In this document: positions 30,208-39,678 of the stretch, one piece after another | How positions within the stretch are numbered: the stretch's first letter is position 1 | How the letters are laid out: the number at the start of each line of letters is the position of its first letter | Assembly: GCF_047200635.1 (NCBI RefSeq) | Contig: NZ_JBJZOI010000020.1 | Span: 1 to 64,000 of the forward strand | DNA: 64,000 bases | Source: Saccharopolyspora_C sp047200635 | GTDB taxonomy: Bacteria; Actinomycetota; Actinomycetes; Mycobacteriales; Pseudonocardiaceae | Reading direction: 5' to 3' | Made by a program: the position numbers and the translations under genes | Notes under the pieces: model-generated | What the model was told of the DNA's origin: nothing | The model's database searches: none | Seen by the model: only the letters and a program-made list of their open reading frames with translations

Positions 30208-31547
30208 GGGATCACTCGGCGACCGAGGGGTTGCGGCTGTTCGCGGTGACCGGGCTGCCGGAGTTCGGTCCGGGCGACGACGTGGCGGCCTCGGTCGCGG
30301 CGGCGGCGCCGTGGCTGTCCGACGGCGACGTCGTGGTGGTCACCAGCAAGGTGATCTCCAAGGTCGAGGATCGCCTGGTCCGCACGTCGCGGGATCCGGA
30401 GACCCGGGAGCGGCACCGCCGCGAGCTGGTGCTCGCCGAGGCCGCCGAGGTGCTGGCCCGGTTCCGGAACACGCTGATCACCCGCAACCGGCTGGGGATC
30501 GTGCAGGCCGCCTCCGGGGTGGACGCCTCGAACGTGGCGCTGGACCGGATCGCGCTGCTGCCGGAGGACCCGGACGCCTCGGCCCGCCGGTTGCGGGCCG
30601 GGCTGGCCGAGCGGCTGGGCGTCGAGGTCGGCGTCGTGATCACCGACACGATGGGCCGGAGCTGGCGCCACGGGCAGACCGACGCCGCGATCGGCGCGGC
30701 GGGCCTGCGGGTGCTGCACCGCTACGCGGGCAGCGTGGACGCGCAGGGCAACGAGCTCGCGGTCACCGAGGTCGCCGTCGCCGACGAGATCGCCGCCGCC
30801 GCGGACCTGGTCAAGGGCAAGCTCGGCGGCGTGCCGGTGGCGGTGGTGCGCGGGTTGCGCACAGAGGACGACGGGTCGAGCGCGCGGGACCTGGCCCGGC
30901 CGGTGGAGCAGGACCTGTTCCGGCTCGGCACGAACGAGGCGATCGCGCGGGGGCGGCGGGAAGCGGTGCTGCTGCGCCGCTCGGTGCGCTCGTTCAGCGC
31001 GGAGCCGGTGGACGTGGCCGCGGTGCGGCGCGCGGTGGGCGCGGCGCTGACGGCACCAGCTCCGCACCACACCGCCCCGGTGCGGTTCGTCCTGCTCCGC
31101 GACCGCCCGCTGCGCACCAAGCTGCTGGACGCGATGCGCACCGCCTGGCTGGCGGACCTGCGCGGCGACGGGCGCGAGGAAGCCGCCGCGCAGCGCCGGG
31201 TCGGCCGGGGCGATCTGCTGTACGCGGCGCCGGAGCTGGTGCTGCCGTTCCTGGTGCGGGAGGGCTCGCACCACTACCCGGACGCGCGGCGCGCGGAGGC
31301 GGAGCGGGCGATGTTCACCGTGGCGGGCGGGGCCGCGGTCCAGGGCCTGCTGGTCTCGCTGGCGGCGGAGGAGCTGGCCTCCTGCTGGGTGTCCTCCACG
31401 CTGTTCTGCCCGGACGTGGTGCGCTCGGTGCTGGAGCTGCCGGAGTCCTGGGAACCGCTGGGCGCGGTCGCCGTCGGCCATCCCGCCGACCCGGTGGAGG
31501 GCCCTCGCCCGCCCCGCGACCTGGACGGTGCCTTCCTGGAGATGTGA
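30204..31547 (+). CDS. fbiB: F420 gamma-glutamyl ligase / FMN reductase FbiB
   Basis: This 447-aa bifunctional protein has an N-terminal F420-0:gamma-glutamyl ligase domain (about 1-245, with VVTSKVISKVEDRLV and DTMGRSWRHGQTD) and a C-terminal nitroreductase-like FMN domain (about 250-447, LRRSVRSFSAEPV start). It reduces dehydro-F420-0 and adds the polyglutamate tail. It is the second gene of the fbiAB pair, followed by a hairpin. Confidence 0.96.
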   Translation: MRDHSATEGLRLFAVTGLPEFGPGDDVAASVAAAAPWLSDGDVVVVTSKVISKVEDRLVRTSRDPETRERHRRELVLAEAAEVLARFRNTLITRNRLGIVQAASGVDASNVALDRIALLPEDPDASARRLRAGLAERLGVEVGVVITDTMGRSWRHGQTDAAIGAAGLRVLHRYAGSVDAQGNELAVTEVAVADEIAAAADLVKGKLGGVPVAVVRGLRTEDDGSSARDLARPVEQDLFRLGTNEAIARGRREAVLLRRSVRSFSAEPVDVAAVRRAVGAALTAPAPHHTAPVRFVLLRDRPLRTKLLDAMRTAWLADLRGDGREEAAAQRRVGRGDLLYAAPELVLPFLVREGSHHYPDARRAEAERAMFTVAGGAAVQGLLVSLAAEELASCWVSSTLFCPDVVRSVLELPESWEPLGAVAVGHPADPVEGPRPPRDLDGAFLEM

Positions 31548-31555
31548 GGGCCGGA

Positions 31556-31577
31556 GCGACCCGGACGACCGGGTCGC
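31556..31577 (+). terminator. Hairpin after fbiB
   Basis: A perfect 9-bp stem (31556-31564 with 31569-31577) with an ACGA loop starts 9 bp after the fbiB stop. It lies within the gap before the Nudix gene and may terminate or attenuate transcription. Confidence 0.5.
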
Positions 31578-31610
31578 CGGTCGACGCGGTCGGAAGAGGG
31601 AGCTGAGGAC

Positions 31611-32165
31611 GTGGAACCGGGCGATGTGATCACCGCGGCCGGGCCGCACGCGGACGCGCGGCGGGTGCTGCGGGAGTGGGATCCGGCGGTGGCCGGGCAG
31701 GAGGCGTTGCGGCACGCGTTCCTGGCGCTGCTGGACGCGCGCCCGGACGCCTGCCTGCGGGCCTGCGAGCCGGGGCACGTGACGGCCTCGGCGGTGCTGG
31801 TGGACGCCCCCGGGGAGCACGTGCTGCTCACCCTGCACCCGCGCGTCGGCGCGTGGTTGCAGCTGGGCGGGCACTGCGAACCGGAGGACGCCTCGCTGGC
31901 CGGGGCGGCGCTGCGGGAGGCGACCGAGGAGTCCGGGATCGCGGGGCTCGCCGCGTCCCCGGAGCCGGTGCACCTGGACGTGCACCCGATCACCTGCTCG
32001 CTGGGTCGGCCGACGCGGCACTTCGACGTCCGCTACCTGGTCCGCGCCCCGGCGGGGGCGCGGCCGGTGCGCAGCGAGGAGTCGCTGGACCTGCGCTGGT
32101 GGCCGGTGGACGCCCTCCCCGAGGGGTCCGACCTGGGGCCGCTGCTGGCGGCGGCGCTGGGCTGA
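31611..32165 (+). CDS. Nudix hydrolase
   Basis: This 184-aa protein has a Nudix box, GGHCEPEDASLAGAALREAT then EESG (about residues 85-107), matching Gx5Ex7REUxEExGU. The family hydrolyses nucleoside diphosphate-linked substrates with Mg2+. The specific substrate cannot be inferred. It lies 63 bp after fbiB on the same strand and converges on the DNA glycosylase gene. GTG start. Confidence 0.88.
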   Translation: MEPGDVITAAGPHADARRVLREWDPAVAGQEALRHAFLALLDARPDACLRACEPGHVTASAVLVDAPGEHVLLTLHPRVGAWLQLGGHCEPEDASLAGAALREATEESGIAGLAASPEPVHLDVHPITCSLGRPTRHFDVRYLVRAPAGARPVRSEESLDLRWWPVDALPEGSDLGPLLAAALG

Positions 32166-32268
32166 TCGCCGGGGCCGCTGCTGGTCCCGCCCGTCCGGGG
32201 AGCGACCGGGAACCGATCCGGCGGCGGGAGATCCGCCGTCGCGCTCCCGGGGCCGGCGATCGCGGGCG

Positions 32269-33174
32269 TCAGAGGAGGCGGTAATCCCGCGCCGGGAGCC
32301 GGGGGCCGAAGCGGGGACGCCTCGCACCGGCGGCGTGGAGGTAGCGCACGGCCCGGTGGCGGTGGCCCGCGTAGGGCGCGAGGGCGTCGAGCATCTCGGC
32401 GTCGTCCATCGGGCGGCCCGCCAGCGCGAGACCGACCACGGTCGGCAGGTGGTAGTCGCCGACGCTCACCGCGTCCGGATCGCCCCAGGCGCGCTGCGCG
32501 ACCTCCGCCGCCGTCCACACCCCGATGCCGGGAACCCGGCGCAGCAGCGCCCGCCCGTCGGCGCCACCGAGTTCGGCGGCTCGCTCCAGCCGGTGCGCGA
32601 CGCCCGCCGCCGCGATCAGCGTGCGCCGCCGGGCGCCGTCGATCCCGGCCCGGTGCCACTCCCAGTCCCGGATCTCGCGCAGCGCTCGCGGTGCGGGCGG
32701 GGAGCACAGCCCGCGCGGGGCCGGGCCGGGCGCGGGAGCGCCGAACCGGCGGCACAGCTCCCGCCACGAGCGCCAGGCCTCGCGGTTGGTCACCTTCTGC
32801 TCGAGCACGGCGGCCACCAGCACGTCCCACACCCGGCCGGTGGCGCACAGCCGCAGCCCGGGCGCGGCTCGGCACCCGCGCCGGACGATCTCGTGGGCGG
32901 CGGTGAAGCCCGCGGCGTCGTCGTGCGCTCCGAGCAGCCCCGGCACCCGCGCCAGCGCGGCCTCGGCGCCCTCGCCCCAGGACTCGGCCACCACCTCTCC
33001 CGAACCGGCGGTCGCCAGACGCAGCGTCGCCGCCCCGCGCTCGGTGGTCGTGGCGAGCCACCAGGTTCCGGAGTCCTCGACCGCGCTGGTGGGGTCGCCG
33101 CCGCCCCGGCGCAGGGGGGACAGCACCCGCGCGAGGTCGTGCGGGCCCGGTGGGCGCCAGGAGGTGCTGATCAA
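32269..33174 (-). CDS. DNA-3-methyladenine glycosylase family protein (AlkA-like)
   Basis: This 301-aa base-excision-repair type protein has a helix-hairpin-helix segment LLRRVPGIGVWTAAEVAQ and a downstream catalytic-type Asp in SVGDYHLP. There is an N-terminal TBP-like half, as in AlkA. It probably removes alkylated bases. The start is uncertain. A TTG at 33174 overlaps the manC stop (TTGA), which fits coupling, while the frame continues to 33255. It is cotranscribed with manC by position. Confidence 0.83.
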   Translation of the reverse strand: MISTSWRPPGPHDLARVLSPLRRGGGDPTSAVEDSGTWWLATTTERGAATLRLATAGSGEVVAESWGEGAEAALARVPGLLGAHDDAAGFTAAHEIVRRGCRAAPGLRLCATGRVWDVLVAAVLEQKVTNREAWRSWRELCRRFGAPAPGPAPRGLCSPPAPRALREIRDWEWHRAGIDGARRRTLIAAAGVAHRLERAAELGGADGRALLRRVPGIGVWTAAEVAQRAWGDPDAVSVGDYHLPTVVGLALAGRPMDDAEMLDALAPYAGHRHRAVRYLHAAGARRPRFGPRLPARDYRLL

Positions 33175-34277
33175 CGGCGGTCCGCCGAGAACCGCACCCC
33201 GCCCGCGGGGATCTCCACGCCCGGCCACACCCGGGCACCGTCCAGCAGCTCGCACTCGTCGCCGATCACCGCGCCGTCACCGATCACCGCGCCGCGCAGC
33301 ACCACGCCGGCACCGATGCGGGCCCCGGCGCCGAGCACGCAGTCCCGCACCACCGAGTCGGCGCCGACCCGCGCGCCGTCGAACAGCATCGAGCCGCTGA
33401 TCCGCGCCCCGGTCGCCACCTCGGCCCCGGCGCCGATGGTGCTGCCGCCGTCGACGACGGCGTCCGGGGCGACCCGGGCCTCCGCCAGCAGCAGGGACTC
33501 CCCCGGTGCGCCGGGCAGCGCCGCCGAGGGCAGCGAACCGCGCACCAGGTCGGCCGAGCCGCGCACGTAGGCCGCCGGGGTCCCCATGTCCAGCCAGTAC
33601 GAGGAATCCACGTGGCCCTGCAACCGGGCTCCCCCGGCCAGCAGCCCGGGGAAGGTCTCCCGCTCCACCGACACCCGGCGCCCGGCGGGGATCCGCTCGA
33701 TCACGGGGCGGCGGAACACGTAGCAACCGGCGTTGATCTGGTCGACCGGCGGGTCCTCGGTCTTCTCCAGGAACGCGGTGACCCGCCCCTCGGCGTCGGT
33801 GGGCACGCAGCCGAACTGGCGGGGGTCGTCGACCTTGACCAGGTGCAGCGTCACCTCGGCCGCGGCGCGGCGGTGGGTCTCGACGAGGGAGCGCAGGTCC
33901 AGCCCGGAGAGGATGTCGCCGTTGAACACCAGCACGTCCTCGGCGCGCAGCAGGTGCGCGACGTTGCGAATGGCGCCCGCGGTGTCCAGCGGCCGGTCCT
34001 CGACGACGTACTCCAGGTCCAGGCCGAACGCGGAGCCGTCGCCGAAGTGCTCGGCGAACACCTCCGACTTGTAGGAGGTGCCGAGCACGACGTGCCGGAT
34101 GCCGGACTCGCGGATCCGGGCGAGCAGGTGGCTCAGGAAGGGCACCCCGGCCGTCGGCAGCATCGGTTTCGGCGCGGAGAGCGTCAGCGGCCGCAGCCTC
34201 ATGCCCTGGCCGCCGACCAGCACCACGGCCTCGGCATCGCGCAGCGGGCCGGGCGAACCATCGGGACCGGTGTTCAT
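33171..34277 (-). CDS. manC: Mannose-1-phosphate guanylyltransferase
   Basis: This 368-aa nucleotidyltransferase makes GDP-mannose from mannose-1-phosphate and GTP. The signature VGGQGMRLRPLT (about 21-32), the FNGDILSGLDL metal region and a C-terminal left-handed beta-helix of hexapeptide repeats (about 270-355) are present. It corresponds to Rv3264c, which was earlier annotated as rmlA2. ATG 34277 has an AAGGAGG ribosome site. Together with manA and manB it provides the mannosyl donor. Confidence 0.9.
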   Translation of the reverse strand: MNTGPDGSPGPLRDAEAVVLVGGQGMRLRPLTLSAPKPMLPTAGVPFLSHLLARIRESGIRHVVLGTSYKSEVFAEHFGDGSAFGLDLEYVVEDRPLDTAGAIRNVAHLLRAEDVLVFNGDILSGLDLRSLVETHRRAAAEVTLHLVKVDDPRQFGCVPTDAEGRVTAFLEKTEDPPVDQINAGCYVFRRPVIERIPAGRRVSVERETFPGLLAGGARLQGHVDSSYWLDMGTPAAYVRGSADLVRGSLPSAALPGAPGESLLLAEARVAPDAVVDGGSTIGAGAEVATGARISGSMLFDGARVGADSVVRDCVLGAGARIGAGVVLRGAVIGDGAVIGDECELLDGARVWPGVEIPAGGVRFSADRR

Positions 34278-34852
34278 GCCGGACCTCCTTCCTCGCGCCG
34301 GGCTCCCCCGGCCTCCGGTACCGGCACCTGCCCGGGCCGTCCGGGGGGTCTCCCCGAACGGACGCCGGGTGCGCCCGGTAGCTCCTGACGAAAACCCGTT
34401 GAGGGGAATACTGTGACAACGACGGCGGCATGATGGGGACCGGGCTCCAGCTCAGTGGAATCGGTCACCTCCCGGCGGAACCGGCAGGTCGGCGCCCGGC
34501 GGCGCCGAGCCCGGGGTTCCGGACCCGCCAGGCGGTGCACCGGCGCGCTGTCGCGGGGACCGGCGGGGTGGTGGCACGATGATCGTCGCGGCGCGTCGGG
34601 GAGATCCCGCCGGGACGCGGCGACACCGGGCACGCCACCAATGCCGACTCCCGACCGGTGGCGGCGGATACAGTGCGATGACGCGGGCCCGAACCGAACC
34701 CCGTGGCGCGGCGCGGGAAGGGCACGCATACCTTGCCGCGTGAGAAGACGAAGGGACCGCGGCGCAGCGAGCACGTCAGCGCCGCACCGCGGTAGCGCGA
34801 CGGTCGCGACGCGACCGAGAACCCGACGGCGAAAGCATGGAGAGGCACCGCT
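34278..34852. other. Divergent intergenic region without a gene
   Basis: About 575 bp between manC (minus) and a small hypothetical gene (plus). Open frames here have arginine-rich, shadow-type translations. Promoters for both directions must be here; a TACTGT box near 34409 is the only -10-like element that stands out. Confidence 0.4.
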
Positions 34853-35212
34853 ATGGACCCGCGGGACCGAGCCGACGAGGCATTTGCTCGTGCGCGGGCG
34901 AGGGGCGCGTTCGTCGTCACACCGGACAACGCCACCTCGCCGATGGACGCCTCCACGACCGTGCGCATCCCGCGCACCGTGGTCGCCGCCGCCGACGGGG
35001 GCACCACCGAGTCCGAGCGGACGACGGCGATCCCGCAGCCCGCCGCGGGATCGCAGCCGCAACGGGCCGAGCAGAACCGGCAGCAGGACGGCTACGGCTG
35101 GCCCGCCGAGGACTACGGCCAGCAGTTGCCGCCGAACCCGTACCAGGCGCAGCGCGGCGCGGGGCAGTTCGGGCCGCTGGGCTCCCGGGCGGCCCGGAAC
35201 CAGCCGTACTGA
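34853..35212 (+). CDS. Conserved hypothetical protein, disordered
   Basis: This 119-aa hydrophilic protein begins MDPRDRADEAFARARARGAF. It contains a short ordered-looking segment TTVRIPRTVVAA (about 36-48) and ends in a Gln/Pro/Gly/Tyr-rich tail. There are no membrane segments or signal peptide. I do not recognise a function; similar short proteins seem to occur in other Pseudonocardiaceae, but that is memory only. It converges on wbbL through a shared terminator. Confidence 0.6.
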   Translation: MDPRDRADEAFARARARGAFVVTPDNATSPMDASTTVRIPRTVVAAADGGTTESERTTAIPQPAAGSQPQRAEQNRQQDGYGWPAEDYGQQLPPNPYQAQRGAGQFGPLGSRAARNQPY

Positions 35213-35222
35213 GCTCGGCGCT

Positions 35223-35251
35223 CCGGGCGGCGCGACGAGCGCGCCGCCCGG
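35223..35251. terminator. Bidirectional hairpin terminator
   Basis: A perfect 12-bp stem (35223-35234 with 35240-35251) and 5-nt loop lie exactly between two convergent stop codons (35212 plus, 35257 minus). Confidence 0.72.
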
Positions 35252-35256
35252 GCCGC

Positions 35257-36132
35257 TCACTTCGAGCCCGCGCGCACCTCCAGCCGGGCCCGCACCGCCA
35301 GCGCCAGCCGCAGCGCGAGCCGCAGCGGTGCCCACACCGCCCCGCGGTGCCGGTCCGCGAGGTACCGGTAGGCGCTGCGGTGGTGCTCCAGCAGCATCTT
35401 CCCGGGGGTGCGGGAGGTGGTGTGCCCGCCAACGTGGGTGATCCGCGCGCTGGGCACGTAGACGTTGAGCCAGCCCCTGCTGGCGAGCCGGTCGCCGAGG
35501 TCGACGTCTTCGAAGTACATGAAGTAGCGCGGGTCGAACCCGTCCACGCCGTCGAAGGCCTCGCGGCGCAGCAGCAGGCAGGAGCCGGAGAGCCACCCGG
35601 CGGTGCGCTCCTCGACCTTCGCGGTGGCCTGCCGGTAGGCGCGGCTCCACGGGTTGCCGGGCCACACCCGGCCGAACACCGCGTGCCCGGCGCCGCGGCC
35701 CAGCGAGGGCAGCAGCCGCGCGGAGGGGTAGATGCCGCCGTCCGGTTCGGTGATCAGCGGGCCGAAGGCGCCGCCGCGCGGCCAGCGGGAGGTCGCGGCG
35801 AGCAGCTCGTCCAGCGCGAAGGGCGCCCACTCCACGTCGGCGTTGCAGACCACCACCCAGCCGAACTCGTCGCCGAGGGCGGCCACGCCCCGGTTGGCGC
35901 CCCCGCCGAAGCCGAGGTTCGCCCCGGTCGGCAGGAATTCGACCTCGTCGCGGGTCTCGGCGGCGCGTTCCGGGGCCCCGTCGGTCGAGCCGTTGTCGGC
36001 GAGGACCACCCGCACCTCGCGGGTGGTCGCCGCGGCGATCGAGTCGAGGTTGCGGTCCAGGGTCTCGCCGGGCGAGTAGGTCACGATCACGATGGCGAGC
36101 TCGTCGCCGTAGCTGCGGGAGGAGGAGGTCAC
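35257..36132 (-). CDS. wbbL: Rhamnosyltransferase WbbL (arabinogalactan linker)
   Basis: This 291-aa GT2 enzyme starts IVIVTYSPGETLDRNLDSI, with ADNGSTDG and VVCNADVEWAP donor-site motifs and FMYFEDVDLGDRLASRGW. In mycobacteria WbbL (Rv3265c) transfers L-rhamnose from dTDP-rhamnose onto GlcNAc-PP-decaprenol, making the linker between peptidoglycan and arabinogalactan. GTG 36132 is the first start giving a normal GT2 N-terminus. It is the last gene of a three-gene glycosyltransferase operon; rmlB/rmlD, which make its donor, lie 16 kb away. Confidence 0.88.
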   Translation of the reverse strand: MTSSSRSYGDELAIVIVTYSPGETLDRNLDSIAAATTREVRVVLADNGSTDGAPERAAETRDEVEFLPTGANLGFGGGANRGVAALGDEFGWVVVCNADVEWAPFALDELLAATSRWPRGGAFGPLITEPDGGIYPSARLLPSLGRGAGHAVFGRVWPGNPWSRAYRQATAKVEERTAGWLSGSCLLLRREAFDGVDGFDPRYFMYFEDVDLGDRLASRGWLNVYVPSARITHVGGHTTSRTPGKMLLEHHRSAYRYLADRHRGAVWAPLRLALRLALAVRARLEVRAGSK

Positions 36133-36185
36133 GCCCGGACATTCTGCCGAACCGCCCGCGGCGGTCGCGGGGCGGTGATCCCGCG

Positions 36186-37337
36186 TCAGCGGCCGCGGCG
36201 GTGCGCGTGATCCGCACGGGAGTAGGCCTCGCGGTGCTGGGCGGCGCAGGCGGCCCACGTGAACTCCTTCGCCCGGCGCTGCGCGGCCGCCGACAGGGCG
36301 GAGCGGCGGGCCGGGTCGTCGAGCAGCCCGGTGAGCCCGGCGGCGATCTCGGCGGGCCCGACGCCGCAGTAGGCGACGGCGTCGCCGCCGACCTCGGGCA
36401 GGCTCAACCGTCCCGTGGTGAGCACGGCGGCGCCGCAGGCCATCGCCTCCAGCACGGGCAACCCGAAGCCCTCGCCGATGCTCGGGTAGGCCACCACCTG
36501 CGCCCCGCCGAGGAAGCCGGGCAGCTCCGCGAACGGCACGTACCCGGCGCGGATCACCCGGACCCGGTGCGGCACCGCCTCCAGCGCGCGCTCCACGCGG
36601 GTGTCCCAGCCGGGCTGCCCGGCCAGCACCAGCACCGGGTCGTCGGCCCGGCCCCGGCAGGCCAGCGTGAAGCCCTCGATCAGCGCGGGCACGTTCTTGC
36701 GGGGTTCGAGGGCGCCGAGGAAGGCGACGTACGGCTGGTCGCGCAGCCCGAGCCGCTCGCGCACGGCGCGGACCTCCCCCGGCGACGGCGGGTGGAAGTG
36801 CTCGGGGTCGACGCCGTGGTACATCACGTGGATGCCCGCGCGGTCGGCACCGGCGCTGCGGGCCAGCTCCTCGGCGGTCGCCTCGCTCGGCACCACGCAG
36901 CGGGTGGCGCGGCGCAGCGCGGCCCTGGTCCAGGCGCGGAAGAAGCGGGCCTTGACCGGGGAGTGCAGCGCGGGGTCGGTGAAGAAGGTCGCGTCGTGCA
37001 GGGTGACCACGGAGGCGGCCGGGTTGGCCAGCGGCGTCGTGTAGTGCGGCGAGTGCAGCACGTGCGCGCCGAGCCTGCGCACCAGGCGGGGCAGCGTCGT
37101 CTGCTCCCAGGTGAGCCGGGCGGTGCGGGTGGCGACGGCCTCGGCGGCCGGGACGATCCGGCTGCGCGGCGCGAGCCGGGAGTACAGCCCGGCGTCCCGG
37201 GGCTGGCAGGCCACGCTGAGCTGGGCACCGTCCTGGTCCAGCGCTGCCAGCAGGGAATCCACGTAGCGCCCGACGCCGCCGCGGTCCGCGGGGACGGCGG
37301 TGGCGTCGACGAGTAGCTGCGGCTCGCCTCTGTGCAC
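36186..37337 (-). CDS. Glycosyltransferase family 4 protein
   Basis: This 383-aa GT-B enzyme has an N-terminal acceptor lobe (LLVDATAVPADRGGVGRYV) and a C-terminal donor lobe. The donor lobe includes VAFLGALEPRKNVPALIEGF and the EGFGLPVLEAMACGAAVL loop with the E-x7-E motif. It resembles mannosyl/glucosyl transferases of exopolysaccharide and mannoside assembly. GTG 37337 is chosen from the frame's conserved start. It sits between another GT4 gene and wbbL with short gaps (55 and 53 bp). Confidence 0.85.
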   Translation of the reverse strand: MHRGEPQLLVDATAVPADRGGVGRYVDSLLAALDQDGAQLSVACQPRDAGLYSRLAPRSRIVPAAEAVATRTARLTWEQTTLPRLVRRLGAHVLHSPHYTTPLANPAASVVTLHDATFFTDPALHSPVKARFFRAWTRAALRRATRCVVPSEATAEELARSAGADRAGIHVMYHGVDPEHFHPPSPGEVRAVRERLGLRDQPYVAFLGALEPRKNVPALIEGFTLACRGRADDPVLVLAGQPGWDTRVERALEAVPHRVRVIRAGYVPFAELPGFLGGAQVVAYPSIGEGFGLPVLEAMACGAAVLTTGRLSLPEVGGDAVAYCGVGPAEIAAGLTGLLDDPARRSALSAAAQRRAKEFTWAACAAQHREAYSRADHAHRRGR

Positions 37338-37392
37338 CCGTGCAGGGTACGGGGGTGCCGGTGCCGATCGTGGCGGGTTCCGCAAATCCGGC

Positions 37393-38493
37393 TCAGCTCC
37401 GCTCCAGGTGCGCCCGCCAGACCTCCTCGGCGGCGCGGTGCCAGCCGTACCGCTCGGCCCGGCGCGGGCCGGCCTCGGCGAGCCGGGCGCGCTGGTCGGG
37501 GTCCTCGACGACGATGCGCAGCGCGCGGGCGAGGGCGCGCGGGTCGGCGCGGCGCACGGTGAGCCCGGCGCCTCCCGCGACCTCCACCAGCGCCGGGGCG
37601 TCGGAGTGCACCACGGGCGTGCCCACCGCCATCGCCTCCAGCACGGGCAGCCCGAAGCCCTCGGCGAGGCTGGGCACGACCAGCGCGGTCGCCTGCCGGA
37701 GCAGCACGGCCAGCTCGGCGTCGCCGACGGACCGCAGCACCCGGACCCGGCCCGGGGGCAGGCCGTGCTCGGCGGCGAGGCGCGCCGGGTCGACGTCGCC
37801 CCAGCCCGGTTCGCCGACGACGAGCAGCGGCAGCGGCGGCGCGTCCGGGCGGGCGAGGGCCTCGACGAGGTGGGCGTGGCCCTTGCGGGGTTCGAGGGTG
37901 CCGAGCACCAGCAGGAAGCGCGGTGGCAGCGCGGCGGCGACGGTCCGGGCGTGGTCCGGGTCGGGCTCGGCGAGCAGCGCCGGGCTCACGCCCTCGCCGA
38001 CGACGCGCACCGGGGCGCGCAGCGGGATCCGGTTGGCGAGGTCGGCGGCGACGGCCTCGGTGGGCACGACGAGAGCGTCGGCCTCGCGGGCGGCCCGGGC
38101 GATCACCCGCCGGTGCCAGGCGGCGCCGCGCGGGGTGAGGGTGTGCGGGTGGGTCCAGGGAACGGTGTCGTGCACGGTCACCACCAGGCCGCGGCCCCGC
38201 CTGCGCGGCGGGGCCAGGGGGGTCGGGGCGTGCGCGGAGTCACCGCCGGGCCAGGGCGGCAGTCCGCGCTCCCAGGCCGCGACGAGGGCTCGGCGGGGCA
38301 GCGGGAGGACCCGGGTGCCGACGCCGTCCACGCCGATCCGGGCGGGGTCGCCGGAGCGGCTGGTCGCGGCGGTCACCTCCCAGCCTCGGGGCGCGGTGGC
38401 CGCGAGCGCGGTGAGCAGCTCGCGGGTGTAGCGCCCGGTTCCTCCGGGCACCGCGGCGAGCAGCTGCTCGGCGATCACGACCAGTTCAGGCAC
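37393..38493 (-). CDS. Glycosyltransferase family 4 protein
   Basis: This 366-aa GT-B fold protein has the LLVLGTLEPRKGHAHLVEAL and EGFGLPVLEAMAVGTPVV donor-lobe motifs. It starts with GTG at 38493 (VPELVVIAEQLL). It is the first gene of the minus-strand trio and diverges from a plus-strand GT2 gene 186 bp away. The sugar and acceptor are unknown; the neighbourhood points to envelope glycan synthesis. Confidence 0.85.
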   Translation of the reverse strand: MPELVVIAEQLLAAVPGGTGRYTRELLTALAATAPRGWEVTAATSRSGDPARIGVDGVGTRVLPLPRRALVAAWERGLPPWPGGDSAHAPTPLAPPRRRGRGLVVTVHDTVPWTHPHTLTPRGAAWHRRVIARAAREADALVVPTEAVAADLANRIPLRAPVRVVGEGVSPALLAEPDPDHARTVAAALPPRFLLVLGTLEPRKGHAHLVEALARPDAPPLPLLVVGEPGWGDVDPARLAAEHGLPPGRVRVLRSVGDAELAVLLRQATALVVPSLAEGFGLPVLEAMAVGTPVVHSDAPALVEVAGGAGLTVRRADPRALARALRIVVEDPDQRARLAEAGPRRAERYGWHRAAEEVWRAHLERS

Positions 38494-38678
38494 CGGCTCA
38501 CCTTAGCCACCGGCGACGGAGATCCCGCCCGCTTCGACCGGCGGATCCGGGAGATGTCGCGGAAACCACGCCGCGACGAGCACCGCTCCCGCTGCCGGTG
38601 GGCACCCGGTGCGCAGGCGCCCACCGCGAGCACGGGTTCGTCCGCCGGGGGCGGGAGCGGCCCGGCTAGGGTTCGGGC

Positions 38679-39611
38679 GTGGGCCGGAGCGGGGGCGGGG
38701 CGCGGAGCACCGTCGTGGTGGTGACGTGGCGCGGGCGGGCGCACCTGGCCGCCTGCCTGGACGCGGTCGCCGCCCAGGACCGTCCACATCGGATGCTGGT
38801 GGTGGACAACGCCTCCGCGGACGGTTCCGCCGAGCTGCTCGCCACCCATCCCTCGCGGCCGGAAGTGCTGCGGTTGCCCCGCAACCTCGGCTACGCCGGA
38901 GGGATGGCGGCGGCGCTGCGGCGGGTGGGCACGCCGCTCATGGCCTGGCTCAACGACGACGCGGCCCCGGAAACCGGCTGGCTCGCCGCCCTGGAGGACG
39001 CGCTGGACGCGGACGAGGGCGCGTGGGCGGCGGCCTCGGTGCTGCGGACCCCGGAAGGCGCGGTGCAGTCCGCCGGGGTGCGGCTCACCGCCAACGGGCG
39101 CGGAGCCGACCTCACCGCCCCGCCGGCCGAGCGGGAGGTGTTCGGCTTCTGCGGCGGTGCGGCGCTGCTGCGCCGCGACCGCCTGCGCGCGGTGGGCGGG
39201 GTCCCGGCCGGGTTCTTCTGCTACTACGAGGACACCGACACCGCGTGGCGGCTGCGGCTCGGCGGTGGCCGGGTGGTGCTGGCGCCCGGTGCCGAGGTCG
39301 TGCACCTGCACGGCGCGAGCACCCGGCCCGGTTCGGCGCGCTTCCACCGCTGGAACGAGCGGAACCGGCTGCTGATGCTGCTGCGCTGCGCCCCGGCGCG
39401 GGTCGCGGCCCGCGAGCTGGCCCGGTTCGCCGCGCTGACCGCGGTGCTGCCGCTGCGCCGCCTGCGCGGGGCCCCGCGGCCTCCGGCGAACTTCCGGCTC
39501 GGGCTGCGCCTGCGGGTCCTCGCGGAGCTCGCCGCCCGCGCCCCGGCGGCGCTGCTCGCCCGCCGCCCCGCCCCCTCCCGCGCCGAGGTCTGGGCCCGCT
39601 GGTCGAGGTGA
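38679..39611 (+). CDS. Glycosyltransferase family 2 protein
   Basis: This 310-aa GT2 enzyme has an N-terminal STVVVVTWRGRAHL strand, VDNASADGS, WLNDDAAPETGW (DxD-like) and CYYEDTDTAWRLRLGG. The overall length and the ED/WRL motif resemble rhamnosyltransferases of the WbbL type, so a second linker or polymer rhamnosyltransferase is possible. GTG start. It is the first gene of the plus-strand trio. Confidence 0.85.
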   Translation: MGRSGGGARSTVVVVTWRGRAHLAACLDAVAAQDRPHRMLVVDNASADGSAELLATHPSRPEVLRLPRNLGYAGGMAAALRRVGTPLMAWLNDDAAPETGWLAALEDALDADEGAWAAASVLRTPEGAVQSAGVRLTANGRGADLTAPPAEREVFGFCGGAALLRRDRLRAVGGVPAGFFCYYEDTDTAWRLRLGGGRVVLAPGAEVVHLHGASTRPGSARFHRWNERNRLLMLLRCAPARVAARELARFAALTAVLPLRRLRGAPRPPANFRLGLRLRVLAELAARAPAALLARRPAPSRAEVWARWSR

Positions 39612-39678
39612 CCGGCCCGCCGACGGCGGTCGGCGGACCAGGTGCGGCGCGGATCGGGGAATAGGGCAGGCTGGGAGC

